Shown here in pieces: positions 1 through 8,688 of a stretch of DNA of 64,000 nucleotides. Every line of letters starts with the position of its first letter. Position 1 is the stretch's first letter. The notes beneath the pieces are model-generated. The model ran no database searches. It was not told where the DNA came from and saw only the letters and a list, made by a program, of their open reading frames with translations. Source of the DNA: Klebsiella quasivariicola (lineage in GTDB: Bacteria > Pseudomonadota > Gammaproteobacteria > Enterobacterales > Enterobacteriaceae); contig NZ_CP022823.1 in assembly GCF_002269255.1 (NCBI RefSeq), positions 3,348,001 to 3,412,000 on the forward strand, given 5' to 3'. The position numbers were made by a program, and so were the translations under genes.

Positions 1-3000
1 CTGTTGAGTCACGGTGGTGGTCAGGGAGTCAACCGCCGCCGCCGTGGCGTCCGCAGTATCCTGAACCTTTTGCGCCGCTGTCACATTTCGCATATGCCAG
101 TCCGTAACGAACCATACGGTGCCATACGGGCTGTTCTGCGAGATCTGCAGGAACGGGCGGATATAACCCCTGTCCACCATCGCCTGCGTGACCTTGAAGC
201 GCCAGGTGGTTCTCTGCCAGGTCGCGGAGGGGGATTTTCCGCCACCCGCCATGAGTGGCGCACCGGTGCTAGTATCTGGCCGAACGGCGGTACCAACATA
301 CAGATTAAAATTCGCGGTGCCGGCGCCGCAGGCAACCAGTGCGCTGATCTCAATCACATCGTTAAGCGTGGCCGGGAACGCGGCAAAGTTAGGATGGTGA
401 TCCCGGCTGGCAATTCTGGCCGCATAACCATACGGGCATCCCGACGGAACATCCTCAGCCGTCGTGGATACCACACTGAACCCCATCTGGTCGTAAGTTG
501 GATCAAATGTCGGGTTGGGAATTAAATCCCCGCCTGATGCGTTTCCGGCCCGTACAGCGGATTTCAGCGAGGTAATGTTGGCGTTAGCAGCCGTCAACCC
601 GGATTCCGTCTTCTCCACTCGTCCGGTTAGCGAGTTCATCGCCGTCTGATCCGCTTTGCTGGCCACGTTCGCGTCTGTCTGCGTCAGCGCATTCCGGAGC
701 TGGGTGATGCTCTGCGAATTGCTGACTACATCGTTGCCAATCTGGCTGACATTCGAGCTGAGTACGCCGGCTGCGTTTGCCAGCGCGGAAACACCGAGAC
801 CGGAGTACATCTCAGCAACCTTGTCTGACAGCTTCAGGCCCAGGTTGATATACGCCTGTCCGGTCCACTGGTTCACCAGAAACTCAACGGTATTCCAGCC
901 TGCTTTCAGTTCAAAACTAACGGTACTCGTGCTTGCGTTACCCCAAGCGACCTGAACCCCATTCACAAATACAACGCCGGTATCATCAAACACCCTGCTA
1001 CCCGGCCCCATTGTGACGGTTGTGTTGGCGGCCACTTTCACCTGGCAGGAATACAGCGCGACCAGATAGCTACCGGCGAACGTGAAGTCCAGTTTGGTCG
1101 TATCGGCCACCTCATCCACGGTCGTAGGTGCCACAGCGCGAATATCACTAAAGGACGGAAGTGCCACGCCACTAGCCAGCTGAATAGGATAGATCCGACG
1201 AGACCAACTATTCCGCAGGCCATTGACCAGCCGATTCGACAGACTGGTGAGGTTGTTAGTATTGCTGCGAATATCCTGGCCGTTTTGCTCTACCTGCTGT
1301 GTTAACGCGGTGACCGCGCTCGCCTCCGCTTTCTTCTCCAGCGCGGCATTTGTCGTGCCCAAATCGCTCGTCAGTTTCGTGATGGACTGACCCTGGCTGG
1401 TTATCCTGTCGCCCTGCTGGGTAACAGTAGACTCCAGCCCGCTCAACGCCTCATTCGTACCAGCCAGGCCCGTTTCCGTCTGGCCCACCCGGTTAGTGAG
1501 TGATGTTAACGCGGCTCCCTGCGATGTCAGCGTGGCACCCTGTTGCTCAACTTTCTGCGTCAGGGACGTCAGCGCGGTCGCATCGGCTTTTTTCCCGAGG
1601 CTGGTTTCCAGGCCTCCGATACGACTCGCCTGCGCACTCTGCTCTGTCGTCAGAGAACTCAGTTCACCAGAAACAGCAGCTTTGTTGTCGTTAAACTGCG
1701 TCTGCAGGGACTCTCTGGCCTTAACTTCCGCTGAGATGGCGGTAACGCGCGCCGTTTTTTCCTGGTACAGCAGCCCAGAGGTGACTTTCTCCAGATCGCT
1801 GCCCTCATAGGAGCCACGCATCTGCGCCGCCAGCGTGCTGCGTGCCTGCGCTTCGGCGGTCAGCGCGTTACTCAGCGTACTGCGCACATCCTGCAGAGCC
1901 GCCGTACTGGCGCCGGGTGCTGGCCGGCCAACGGCGATCCAGTCGAATTCGATAAAGTTGCTGGCATCCTGCTGGTTCGTCAGGTCCAGACGAATACGAT
2001 CAATGTTCCCTGTCCAAGGAATATCACGCACCGTCAGGGTTGCCACCCCATCGGCATATTCTGGCTCAGCAACAATGTATCGCTTCGTGTTATTGAAGTT
2101 TTCGCCGGCAGACACCCAACGGATCTCACCCGCCCAGACTGGTTTGCCGGTTTTACGAAAGCGCAGCATGATGAAGCGGTACGCCGCACCATCGACAGCC
2201 AAACCGCCAGGAGAGGTAATGTACGGATCGGTGGCGCTGTCCGCCGGGCGTAACCAGCCATCCTGGGACACTCCCGGTACGCCGGCGCTTCCGGTCCAGC
2301 CCTCGGTCGTCTGATTGTTGAAATGCCAGATAACCTGCGAATCGAACTGGATATTAGCGCCGGCAGCGAGGCTGGACATTTCCCGCGCCAGATTTTCATC
2401 GGCACTCTTCATTACCTGAGTCAGGCTCTCGATACTCGCCTCAATCCCCTGCGTTGCCGCCAGCAGTTCATCAGCAGCCTGTGCCGCCTTCGCGTTAACA
2501 TCTGCGATACGATCCGCAGTTTCCTGCTTAACCGCATTGGTTAACGTGGTGTTGACCTGAGACAACGACTGCTTCAGGCCATTCTCGGCAGTTTTAATCT
2601 GCGCATTCAATGCGGCATCGCCGTCGGCCAGCGACTTGCTCAAAATTGCTATCTGCTGATTCGCATCAGCGACGGCGGATTTTGCCTCCTGAATCCCCTT
2701 GTTTGCCTGAGCCAGACCAGAATCGAGAGACTCATTTACCGAGGTAAGCTCATCCGTGATGGTTTTATTCACGGCGGAGATCTTCCCGTCAACATCAGCA
2801 GTGATGCTTTTCGCCGATGCATCAATATCCTGGCTGACTTGCTTCGCCTGATCTGCGGCTTCCTGACGCAGCTCTTCAGCGGTCTGCTCCAGTTCCTGCT
2901 GCGTATTGCGGATACCTTCCTGCGTTTCGCTAATGGTGCGCTGCGTTTCCTCCCAGGCATCCGTATCCTTGATCGCATCGGTCAGGTTTTCGTAGTAGTC

Positions 3001-5448
3001 ATCAAAGTTATCGCTGGCCATCCCCTGGACCCAGCCGGTCCACGGGCTTTCATTGTCAAGACGATCCACAAGGCGCGCCCGGTACCAGAATTCGGCGCCC
3101 ATACTGAGGCCCATCTGCTGATAGCTTTTCCCCGGATAGGCTACGTCTGATAATGGCATTGGCGCACTGCCGTCCTGGTTTTTGCTGTACTGCAATTCCG
3201 TGCGCAGCGTATCCCCGGAGCCGGTCGGGAACTCCCAGCTAACCTGGACCCCATGAACCAGCGAACGGGTTGCCAGCGCCAGCGGTGCCAGCGGCTCGCC
3301 GACCTTGCCGGTCAGGGTTTTCTCTTCGGAATACGCCCAGCCGCTCGAGATCTCCGCCGCATTGATCGCACGGACGCGAACCAGGTAACGACCGGCATAA
3401 ATGCCGCTGACCTCAAACGAGGTGGTCGAGCTGCGCGGCACATTAATCCAGTTCCCGTCGTTACGGCGCCACTGCGCCTCGTAGGCAATAGCGCCGCTGA
3501 CCGCTGACCAGTTAACCTGCATCGTTTCGACGCTGATCCCCTGATTCACGACCGAGCGGGATGTGATGACAATATCGTCAGGAGGTGACTGGTTGCCCGC
3601 CGGCAATACGCTAACCGGGCGCTGGTCGATAATAGCGCCGGTATCGATGCGGGGGAATTTATCCGGGTCATGTGCCACGCCGGTGATCGTGAGGGTGGCA
3701 TCGCTGTTCTCTTTTACCCCTGTAACCCGGTACTGCTGCAGGAAGAGGTCATCGGATTCAATGGCCCAGACGCATTCCCGTTCTGGTGTCTCACTGTACG
3801 CCGTTGTGACCGTAATCTGCCGGCGTCCGTTAACAGCCTGAATAGTCCGGCTCTGTGAGATCCCGGATGGCAGGTTTAGCTGGAGGCGGTCGCCAGGTTT
3901 GGCATCCACATCACGATCCAGCGTAATCACCCGGCCATTCACCGCGCTGATTCGCCCGCCGTTGACCCGTCCGGCCAGCAACTCATCCGCCAGGGCAATG
4001 ATATAACCGGGTTGAGGAATGCGACCGTCCAGCCCGACATCAATTTCGACCATGCGGTCCTTATTGTTGGTCAGTATGCCCCACAGCCCCTTACGGTGGG
4101 CTTCGCTCTGGCGCGTACAGCCAATCGCCGTCATTTCGAGCTGGTTAAAACTGTAGCGGGAAACCAGTTCCGGGATAAATGCCGGCTCCATTGCATCAGC
4201 ATAAGCATTATCCGGATCAGACCAGGAAACCAGGGCGTTGGTGTACCGAACCTGGCTGCTGCTGCTCGAATAACGGGGTTTGCCGATAATATTGGCGCGC
4301 GTATAGGTAAAATCGACATCACGCGGCATATCAGCCTGCACAACAATCTGCTCACCGTTCCAGCAGGTCATGCCCCGGAAAATGGCGGCAAAGTCTCGCA
4401 GCACGGTGTAAGCATCGTTGCGTTCCTGGACATAGACGTTACAGGTATAGCGCGGCTCCATGCCGTCACCACCGCGCCCGTCAGGAACCAGCTGATCGCA
4501 GTACTGTGCAATCTGGTACAACGTCCATTTCGAAATATTGGCGCTGCTCAGACGATTACCGAGACCAAAACGGTCAGCTATAACAATGTCGTAATAGATC
4601 CAGGCCGGGTTATCCGTCCAGGCCCATTTAAACCCGCCGGTCCAGACGCCGGTATATTCGCGGGTTTCCGGATTGTAGTTATCCGGCACACGAATCACGC
4701 GCCCACGCGGCTCACAGGAAATTTGCGGAATGGAGCCATTAAACTGGCTGGAGTCGAACTCGATATAAAGCAGCGCGGTGTTGGGATAACGCAGCTTCGC
4801 GTCAATCACTTCGGTATAGCTCTGCAGCGTCATCACGTCGCCAACTTTGACACTGTTTGCATCCGGAGAGATTTTACGCAGGCGTAGCGTCCAGGTACTG
4901 CCGGCCTGGGGAAGATCAATACGATGGCTCCGCTCATAACCGGAGGTGGTTTTACCCGTGACAGCGGTTTCCAGCACCGTCTGCCAGGCGCCGCCGTCGG
5001 TCTGCAGGTCAATCGCATACTTGACGGTATTGCCCACCACGTCGCCGTCATCTTCCTGTTTCATCAGGGACGGCCATTTCAGGCGGACACGAACGGCAGA
5101 AAGCTGGGTATTAGTAAAGGTATGGGTCCAGGCTGTCTTGCTGGAAACTTCCGTTCCTACACTGATTTCATTTTCAGTGCCGGGAATACCCTGAATATAA
5201 GTCTGTGCCTGCGTGCCAGGGCGAAATTCCCAAGACACGCCACTGAAGTTTTGCGAACCATCAGCATTTTCAAGCGGAGTGCCATCAAGATAAATATCTT
5301 CCCCGGTTAAACCACCTGCAAATTCACCCTCACCTAATGCGAGCAGAATTTTGGCTTTCGCAACGGACTGTAAATCATCCGGCTGTTCCGTCGGTGTACG
5401 CTGCTTTGAGCCGCCACCCTTGCGCCCTTTAATTATGTTATTTGCCAT
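1..5448 (-). CDS. J: Tail tip / host specificity protein J (prophage 1), 3' end outside window
   Basis: Central tail-fibre protein that forms the distal tip and contacts the host receptor. 1816 codons are visible from the ATG at 5448 and the frame is still open at base 1. The N-terminus (MANNIIKGRKGGG) and the following tail-hub region match lambda J order; fibronectin-III-like segments follow (residues about 620-800), then a long coiled-coil stretch rich in T/S/Q/N/A repeats (about 850-1500) and a beta-rich C-terminal part likely to bind the receptor. It is the last tail gene after I. The C-terminal length is unknown because the gene leaves the window. Confidence 0.93.
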   Translation of the reverse strand, partial: MANNIIKGRKGGGSKQRTPTEQPDDLQSVAKAKILLALGEGEFAGGLTGEDIYLDGTPLENADGSQNFSGVSWEFRPGTQAQTYIQGIPGTENEISVGTEVSSKTAWTHTFTNTQLSAVRVRLKWPSLMKQEDDGDVVGNTVKYAIDLQTDGGAWQTVLETAVTGKTTSGYERSHRIDLPQAGSTWTLRLRKISPDANSVKVGDVMTLQSYTEVIDAKLRYPNTALLYIEFDSSQFNGSIPQISCEPRGRVIRVPDNYNPETREYTGVWTGGFKWAWTDNPAWIYYDIVIADRFGLGNRLSSANISKWTLYQIAQYCDQLVPDGRGGDGMEPRYTCNVYVQERNDAYTVLRDFAAIFRGMTCWNGEQIVVQADMPRDVDFTYTRANIIGKPRYSSSSSQVRYTNALVSWSDPDNAYADAMEPAFIPELVSRYSFNQLEMTAIGCTRQSEAHRKGLWGILTNNKDRMVEIDVGLDGRIPQPGYIIALADELLAGRVNGGRISAVNGRVITLDRDVDAKPGDRLQLNLPSGISQSRTIQAVNGRRQITVTTAYSETPERECVWAIESDDLFLQQYRVTGVKENSDATLTITGVAHDPDKFPRIDTGAIIDQRPVSVLPAGNQSPPDDIVITSRSVVNQGISVETMQVNWSAVSGAIAYEAQWRRNDGNWINVPRSSTTSFEVSGIYAGRYLVRVRAINAAEISSGWAYSEEKTLTGKVGEPLAPLALATRSLVHGVQVSWEFPTGSGDTLRTELQYSKNQDGSAPMPLSDVAYPGKSYQQMGLSMGAEFWYRARLVDRLDNESPWTGWVQGMASDNFDDYYENLTDAIKDTDAWEETQRTISETQEGIRNTQQELEQTAEELRQEAADQAKQVSQDIDASAKSITADVDGKISAVNKTITDELTSVNESLDSGLAQANKGIQEAKSAVADANQQIAILSKSLADGDAALNAQIKTAENGLKQSLSQVNTTLTNAVKQETADRIADVNAKAAQAADELLAATQGIEASIESLTQVMKSADENLAREMSSLAAGANIQFDSQVIWHFNNQTTEGWTGSAGVPGVSQDGWLRPADSATDPYITSPGGLAVDGAAYRFIMLRFRKTGKPVWAGEIRWVSAGENFNNTKRYIVAEPEYADGVATLTVRDIPWTGNIDRIRLDLTNQQDASNFIEFDWIAVGRPAPGASTAALQDVRSTLSNALTAEAQARSTLAAQMRGSYEGSDLEKVTSGLLYQEKTARVTAISAEVKARESLQTQFNDNKAAVSGELSSLTTEQSAQASRIGGLETSLGKKADATALTSLTQKVEQQGATLTSQGAALTSLTNRVGQTETGLAGTNEALSGLESTVTQQGDRITSQGQSITKLTSDLGTTNAALEKKAEASAVTALTQQVEQNGQDIRSNTNNLTSLSNRLVNGLRNSWSRRIYPIQLASGVALPSFSDIRAVAPTTVDEVADTTKLDFTFAGSYLVALYSCQVKVAANTTVTMGPGSRVFDDTGVVFVNGVQVAWGNASTSTVSFELKAGWNTVEFLVNQWTGQAYINLGLKLSDKVAEMYSGLGVSALANAAGVLSSNVSQIGNDVVSNSQSITQLRNALTQTDANVASKADQTAMNSLTGRVEKTESGLTAANANITSLKSAVRAGNASGGDLIPNPTFDPTYDQMGFSVVSTTAEDVPSGCPYGYAARIASRDHHPNFAAFPATLNDVIEISALVACGAGTANFNLYVGTAVRPDTSTGAPLMAGGGKSPSATWQRTTWRFKVTQAMVDRGYIRPFLQISQNSPYGTVWFVTDWHMRNVTAAQKVQDTADATAAAVDSLTTTVTQQ

Positions 5449-5459
5449 ATTACGCCCAT

Positions 5460-5482
5460 AAAAAAAGCCACCGCAAGGTGGC
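5460..5482 (-). terminator. Intrinsic terminator between tail genes I and J
   Basis: Stem GCCACC/GGTGGC with a four-base loop, followed on the minus strand by a run of seven T. It lies inside the late operon, so it should act only as a partial or Q-overridden terminator. Confidence 0.7.
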
Positions 5483-5510
5483 CTGAATTGGATGGTTTAC
5501 TGAATAAAAC

Positions 5511-6089
5511 TTATTGCTGGTCTTCTACGTAAATACCGGCAGATATAATGGCGCCGCCAATTCGCCTTTTGCCATAAAGCAAAGGGACCGGGTATCCCTG
5601 AGAGGCAGTGTTCGTCACGCCCCCAAAGGCGTAGGACGCTTTATTGTCAGCGGATTCTTTTCGTGCCAGGCCTGCTGGCTGTGGAGAAAGCATCTGAACG
5701 ACGCCGCCGAGCATCATGGCGCCGCCAGCCATCATTACATTAACCCCCCACGGCTGATCGAATCCGAAAGTGGCTATAGCTCCAACCGCAACAATGACCG
5801 CACCTAAAATAGTCTGAAGAAAACCGGCTTTTTTGCTACCAATGACTACAGGGACAATGCGGATTACTTCCCCGGTTATGGGGAATCCTAAGTCATCTAG
5901 ACCTATATTTTTTTCATCCTTAAATACCGCATAAGTTAGTCCACGTTCTTTACTTGTAATCATGAATTTTTCGAAGCCTGGTATCGTTGCCGATAATGCC
6001 TGCCCTGCTTCATGAACAGTGCTAATTAAACGATAGTGAATTTTCCCAAAAGTTTTACCTAATACTCCAGAAAGTATTATTTTGGTCAT
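5511..6089 (-). CDS. I: Tail assembly protein I (prophage 1)
   Basis: Lambda gpI-like protein needed to assemble the tail tip. The N-terminal part (MTKIILSGVLGKTFGK) has the ubiquitin-like beta-grasp character of this family, a glycine-rich hydrophobic segment follows at about residues 95-135, and the C-terminus carries PLLYGKRRIGGAIISAGIY, typical of gpI. The start at 6089 is preceded by AAGGAA; an upstream in-frame ATG at 6101 has no good ribosome site. It lies directly before J, as in lambda, but a lipoprotein gene separates it from K. Confidence 0.88.
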   Translation of the reverse strand: MTKIILSGVLGKTFGKIHYRLISTVHEAGQALSATIPGFEKFMITSKERGLTYAVFKDEKNIGLDDLGFPITGEVIRIVPVVIGSKKAGFLQTILGAVIVAVGAIATFGFDQPWGVNVMMAGGAMMLGGVVQMLSPQPAGLARKESADNKASYAFGGVTNTASQGYPVPLLYGKRRIGGAIISAGIYVEDQQ

Positions 6090-6120
6090 TGTTTCCTTCA
6101 TATATACCCCGGGAATAAAA

Positions 6121-6138
6121 GCCCGAATATAATCGGGC
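6121..6138 (-). terminator. Terminator downstream of the PDZ lipoprotein gene
   Basis: Stem GCCCGA/TCGGGC with a six-base AT loop, followed on the minus strand by TTTTATT. It closes the lipoprotein gene as a separate moron unit within the tail operon. Confidence 0.65.
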
Positions 6139-6147
6139 CTATAATTT

Positions 6148-6831
6148 TCAAAGACGCACTTCTTTAATTAATTCCTTTCCATTCCTTAAAATGGTGACTT
6201 TCACATTATCCCCTGAGTGATACTTTTCCATCACCGAGGTTAAGTCGTACTGGCTTCGCACCGCATCATTCCCTACCGCTGTGATAATATCATCATCACG
6301 TAACCCTGCGTTATAAGCAGGTCCGTCATGAGTAACACCTTTTATTATCATTCCTGCGGAATAAGACGTGTTTTGCACTTCATTCCCCTTGGTATCAGAC
6401 ATTCTTGCCATAAAACCCATTCTGACTGGTGCAAATTTCTCAATATAATCATTAATGTATTTATTGAAATTAATAGCAGCCTGATATACATCAGGAACGC
6501 ATCCAAACATATTTGAGCATGATATACGTACGTTTATTGAGCTAGCACCTGTAGGTAACGGGTTTTTGGTTACTTGGCAAGCGATTGCTGCACTATTAGC
6601 AGGGGAATTATATGTTTCTATATAATCACTGCTATAGTTCTGGATTTTCATTCCACAATTCTGATTCACCCACTGTCTTGCAGCAGCCCAAGCTGCATCG
6701 CATTGTTTTTGGGATGAACAGCTTGGCGTGGTTCTGTCAATTTCAGCTTGCTGCTTTTGTCTTTCTGAGTTTGATACACACCCTGCTAGTGCTAATGTAG
6801 CTAAAAATATCACTACTTTTTTCATATCCAT
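6148..6831 (-). CDS. PDZ-domain lipoprotein, tail-operon moron
   Basis: 227-aa predicted lipoprotein. Residues 1-18 are a lipoprotein signal peptide ending in the lipobox LALAGC, so the mature protein should be lipid-anchored in the envelope. A cysteine-rich middle part follows (C at about 39, 44, 60, 86, 106, 112). A PDZ-like domain occupies the C-terminal 75 residues, with GMIIKGVTHDGPAYNAGLRDDD and a beta-strand ending VKVTILRNGKEL. It sits between tail genes K and I, has its own terminator and is more AT-rich than the tail genes, so it is probably expressed in the lysogen. Role unknown; envelope remodelling or superinfection exclusion is an inference. Confidence 0.8.
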   Translation of the reverse strand: MDMKKVVIFLATLALAGCVSNSERQKQQAEIDRTTPSCSSQKQCDAAWAAARQWVNQNCGMKIQNYSSDYIETYNSPANSAAIACQVTKNPLPTGASSINVRISCSNMFGCVPDVYQAAINFNKYINDYIEKFAPVRMGFMARMSDTKGNEVQNTSYSAGMIIKGVTHDGPAYNAGLRDDDIITAVGNDAVRSQYDLTSVMEKYHSGDNVKVTILRNGKELIKEVRL

Positions 6832-6885
6832 ATTCCCATGAGTAAAGGAAGCTAGATGTTACCAAAGAGAAGTGATATATAAAGC

Positions 6886-7596
6886 CTAAATTAATGTTTT
6901 GTATCGAACAATCTTCATTGTCCTTTCCATCCAGTACCCACCATACGGCACGCGCTTGCTGAGATGGCCATACAGGTGATGCAGCAGCAGGTTCCCTTTC
7001 AGCAGAATCCCGGCGTGGTTCCACTTATCCGCCTGCACCTGCATGATCACCATATCACCCGGTTGCGGTGGACCATCAAACTCACGGAACCCGCATTCAT
7101 ACCAGCAGTCCTGATAAAAATTGTCCGGATACTCCTTTTCCCACCACGGATAATCGACGCGGTAATCGTGCAGCTCGATGCCGTGGGTTTGCCTAAAATA
7201 GCTCATCACCAGGCCCCAGCAATCGTAGTGGCCCAGCACGAATGGTCGCTCGAGGAGCGGCAACTCACCACGCGGGTGGATGGTACGGAGATCGCCTTCT
7301 GGCCAGCTGATAATATGCCAGGGGAGAAGGGTCGCGTCGCATTGCGCTTTATCCAGTTCGCTCGGCTGGGTGGTGGCATCAGGATGGCTGTGAACAATAC
7401 CGGTGATCGTTCCCCATTCCTCAACCTCCGCATAATCCTCCGGCGCCAGCACAAAATTATCTTTCGACTCTGTGGCCAGGTTCCGGCAGGGGAAATAACG
7501 CTCCGCTCGCCCCCTCTGGGCGACGAGGCCGCAGGCCTCGCGCGGATATTCTGCGGCCGCATGTTCCTGGATGGCCTTAATCGTTTTCTGACGCAT
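6886..7596 (-). CDS. K: Tail assembly protein K: JAB/NlpC-P60 peptidase (prophage 1)
   Basis: 236-aa lambda gpK-like protein with two domains. The N-terminal JAB/MPN domain has the JAMM zinc motif HSHPD followed by S and D about ten residues later (about residues 69-85). The C-terminal NlpC/P60 domain has the catalytic Cys in GHYDCWGLV (about 125) and a downstream His in WNHAGILL (about 193). Such proteins act in tail-tip assembly or local peptidoglycan hydrolysis. The ATG follows the stop of L by one base, so L and K are co-translated. Confidence 0.92.
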   Translation of the reverse strand: MRQKTIKAIQEHAAAEYPREACGLVAQRGRAERYFPCRNLATESKDNFVLAPEDYAEVEEWGTITGIVHSHPDATTQPSELDKAQCDATLLPWHIISWPEGDLRTIHPRGELPLLERPFVLGHYDCWGLVMSYFRQTHGIELHDYRVDYPWWEKEYPDNFYQDCWYECGFREFDGPPQPGDMVIMQVQADKWNHAGILLKGNLLLHHLYGHLSKRVPYGGYWMERTMKIVRYKTLI

Positions 7597-7597
7597 A

Positions 7598-8353
7598 TCA
7601 GCTCCTGATTAATGAGGTGCCAGGGAACCCGCCAAACGGCAGTTCGCTATTCTCACCATAACGTAATTTGCAGGCCGTGAGCGTTCCGTTGCAGACATCC
7701 TGCGACGGGTCATCAACTGGCTGATTGTTCCTGTCAAAATACCGGGTGCCGGCATAGTCGCACCCGTTACCGCTGCGGTACTGATTGCGGATACACCAGG
7801 TGCAAATCGCATGCAGCTGGCGAGTGGGGATCATCATCCCCTGCAGGGCAAACGGGCTGGAGAGAGTAAATTCCACCTTCTCATCGTCTTCATAATGCTT
7901 TACGTCGATGAAGAAAAGGCGCCGTTTCTCCTGCGTCGGATCAGCTGAGGCATTCCCTTCCGGAAAGTTCTTCGCATCGAGATACTGTTTTTGCGTGTCG
8001 TGGATGACAACCCGCGCCAGAGCCAGATCGTCGTAATGAAGACAGAGCGCGGATATCTTTCCGTCGATATTCCCTACCCGCAGCGTTGGCTGCGCGTCGC
8101 TGCCCGTGGTGGAGGACTCGATCCCTTCGATTTCACATGGCCAGGCTTTATACTCCCGCCCCTGCCACCAGATGCTTTTCGCCGGCAGCTTATCCAGGTC
8201 GCCGCCAGCGGCGAGGATTTCGGCTGCAGTATGGGGAACGTTATAGCCGTGGAAATACAAAACCTCATCCAGGCCAAACGCCTGGCCATCGATCTCCAGG
8301 AGACGAACCTCATCGCCTGGCTCTAACTTCTGATAATTCGCGTTAAGGCTCAT
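7598..8353 (-). CDS. L: Tail tip protein L (prophage 1)
   Basis: 251-aa lambda gpL-like tail-tip protein. The C-terminal third contains a cluster of cysteines (CTWC, then C in NGCDY, DVCNG and TACKL, about residues 183-231), the arrangement that binds an iron-sulfur cluster in lambda gpL. The N-terminal part is the beta-rich hub domain. Its start overlaps the end of M by four bases (ATGA), consistent with coupled translation. Confidence 0.9.
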   Translation of the reverse strand: MSLNANYQKLEPGDEVRLLEIDGQAFGLDEVLYFHGYNVPHTAAEILAAGGDLDKLPAKSIWWQGREYKAWPCEIEGIESSTTGSDAQPTLRVGNIDGKISALCLHYDDLALARVVIHDTQKQYLDAKNFPEGNASADPTQEKRRLFFIDVKHYEDDEKVEFTLSSPFALQGMMIPTRQLHAICTWCIRNQYRSGNGCDYAGTRYFDRNNQPVDDPSQDVCNGTLTACKLRYGENSELPFGGFPGTSLIRS

Positions 8354-8688
8354 GGTTTAAATGCCTGAATAAAAGTGGCTGAAAGTGAGTAATTTCCGCC
8401 GCCCAGCGGCACCGGTTTATATTGTTCGCAGCGGTAAAGCCCCACCTCTTCCAGAGGCGGGGTCCACTGAAACGCGCGGGTGCCGGCATGACGGTCGAGG
8501 AACTGCTTAATCGGACGGATATAGTCCTCCGTACCGACAAAACTCAGCTCCCAGTCCTGTGATCGGGTGTTAATACCATCGCCGGATACCTGCGTATACC
8601 CGTCACCGAACTGCGCCTTTCGGACACGAAAGTTAACGGTCTGCTGGGGATTAACCCGCGGACTCCAGGTGAATATCTCAATAGCCAT
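8350..8688 (-). CDS. M: Tail tip protein M (prophage 1)
   Basis: 112-aa lambda gpM-like minor tail protein that joins the tail tip to the tape-measure end. It opens MAIEIFTWSPRVNPQQT and contains VRKAQFGDGYTQ, both typical of gpM. The start codon overlaps the tape-measure stop as TAATG. Confidence 0.9.
   Translation of the reverse strand: MAIEIFTWSPRVNPQQTVNFRVRKAQFGDGYTQVSGDGINTRSQDWELSFVGTEDYIRPIKQFLDRHAGTRAFQWTPPLEEVGLYRCEQYKPVPLGGGNYSLSATFIQAFKP

Noticed and set aside
4012..4887. 291-codon open frame on the plus strand
   Set aside because: It is antisense to protein J throughout; no ribosome site or recognisable domain. High GC content of J makes long antisense frames.
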